NCBI GenBank assembly: GCA_024233865.1
Contig: JACKPA010000014.1
Location: 1-64,000, forward strand
DNA length: 64,000 bases
DNA from: Leptospiraceae bacterium
GTDB lineage: Bacteria; Spirochaetota; Leptospiria; Leptospirales; Leptospiraceae
Direction of reading: 5' to 3'
Made by a program: the position numbers and the translations under genes. Of this stretch, positions 63,693 through 64,000 are shown one piece after another. The notes under the pieces are model-generated. The model ran no database searches and was not told where the DNA came from. It worked only from the letters and a program-made list of their open reading frames with translations. Position 1 is the first letter of the stretch. Every line of letters starts with the position of its first letter.

Positions 63693-63965
63693 TTAACCTT
63701 TAAATAATAAGTAATTTAGGTTCAATTTGTAATTTAAAGGGGATATCTGGAGAGAGTTCTCGATAATAAAACGATGGTCGGTTGTTTCGGCATAAATGTC
63801 GATTTTGAAGCCTATCTGACCGATAATCGGATCAAATCTTTTTTCGGTCTCTACATTTTCTACTTGGATGTCAATTCCGAATATGTCTTTAACAAAACAT
63901 TCAAAGACTTCTTTATCTGTAAAGGTTTTTTTGAAGATGGTTTCGTTATCAGGCAGAGCTAACAT
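63693..63965 (-). pseudogene. Rpn-type nuclease gene, 5' part, truncated
   Basis: The frame starts MLALPDNETIFKKTFTDKEV, then GFKIDIYAETTDHRFIIE, as in PD-(D/E)XK transposase-like Rpn proteins, but after FIIE the family's IQ motif and downstream domain are replaced by a few unrelated residues and a stop. It looks like a truncated or frameshifted copy of about a third of the gene. I used the ATG at 63965; a TTG at 63983 is further upstream. Confidence 0.6.
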
Positions 63966-64000
63966 GATAATAAATACTAGCAAAAAACTTGATTTGTAGT

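Noticed and set aside
1..64000. CRISPR arrays, tRNA and rRNA genes
   Set aside because: I looked for evenly spaced direct repeats and cloverleaf or rRNA signatures in all gaps and saw none; the repeats found are inverted-repeat elements and one duplication.

Overview
The window is AT-rich chromosomal DNA, probably from a spirochaete of the Leptospira lineage. The pointers are a flgN-flgK pair, a DUF1577/PilZ-like protein of a type I associate with Leptospira, many short-signal lipoproteins, many PAS histidine kinases, and frequent TTG starts placed behind good ribosome binding sites. The family assignment is inference from recognised protein families; no rRNA, tRNA or CRISPR array was seen.

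Layout. 1-9 kb: end of an unknown gene, a double cyclic-nucleotide-domain protein, a DUF2079 membrane protein, flgK and flgN (minus strand), a small lipoprotein, a DUF3332 lipoprotein, and ccmE-ccmF for cytochrome c maturation. 9-19.4 kb is an accessory region: a MITE-like element, an Rpn nuclease, a PD-(D/E)XK-like protein, two tiny membrane ORFs, a restriction enzyme that has lost its methyltransferase core, a PAS-PP2C phosphatase, an exported O-methyltransferase, a broken RHS toxin gene with its lipoprotein neighbours, and a 223-bp copy of the methyltransferase gene lodged in a truncated dehydrogenase gene.

19.4-27.5 kb: M20 amidohydrolase and two-domain ThyX, an outer membrane protein, an ArsR-methyltransferase regulator with a clear operator in an operon with ahcY, and a CHASE3 chemoreceptor. 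27.5-39.5 kb: inverted-repeat elements, a lone GspF, then a long minus-strand run of an ATP-grasp/FMN-dehydrogenase fusion, DUF1577/PilZ, MBOAT acyltransferase and three histidine kinases. 39.7-46.8 kb: a large surface lipoprotein, a response regulator/kinase pair, and about 1.3 kb of wrecked type I restriction-modification genes. 46.8-64 kb: DUF445, bioF and two partners, a three-gene cassette around an ATP-dependent ligase-like protein (the best candidate for an undescribed system), a dual-core hybrid kinase, ispH, HAD phosphatase, M23 and M48 peptidases, an acyl-CoA dehydrogenase, a lipoprotein and a truncated Rpn gene.

Themes: heavy two-component and second-messenger signalling, envelope proteins, methyl-cycle control (regulator plus ahcY), and several decayed defence or mobile loci that record rearrangement by short repeats.
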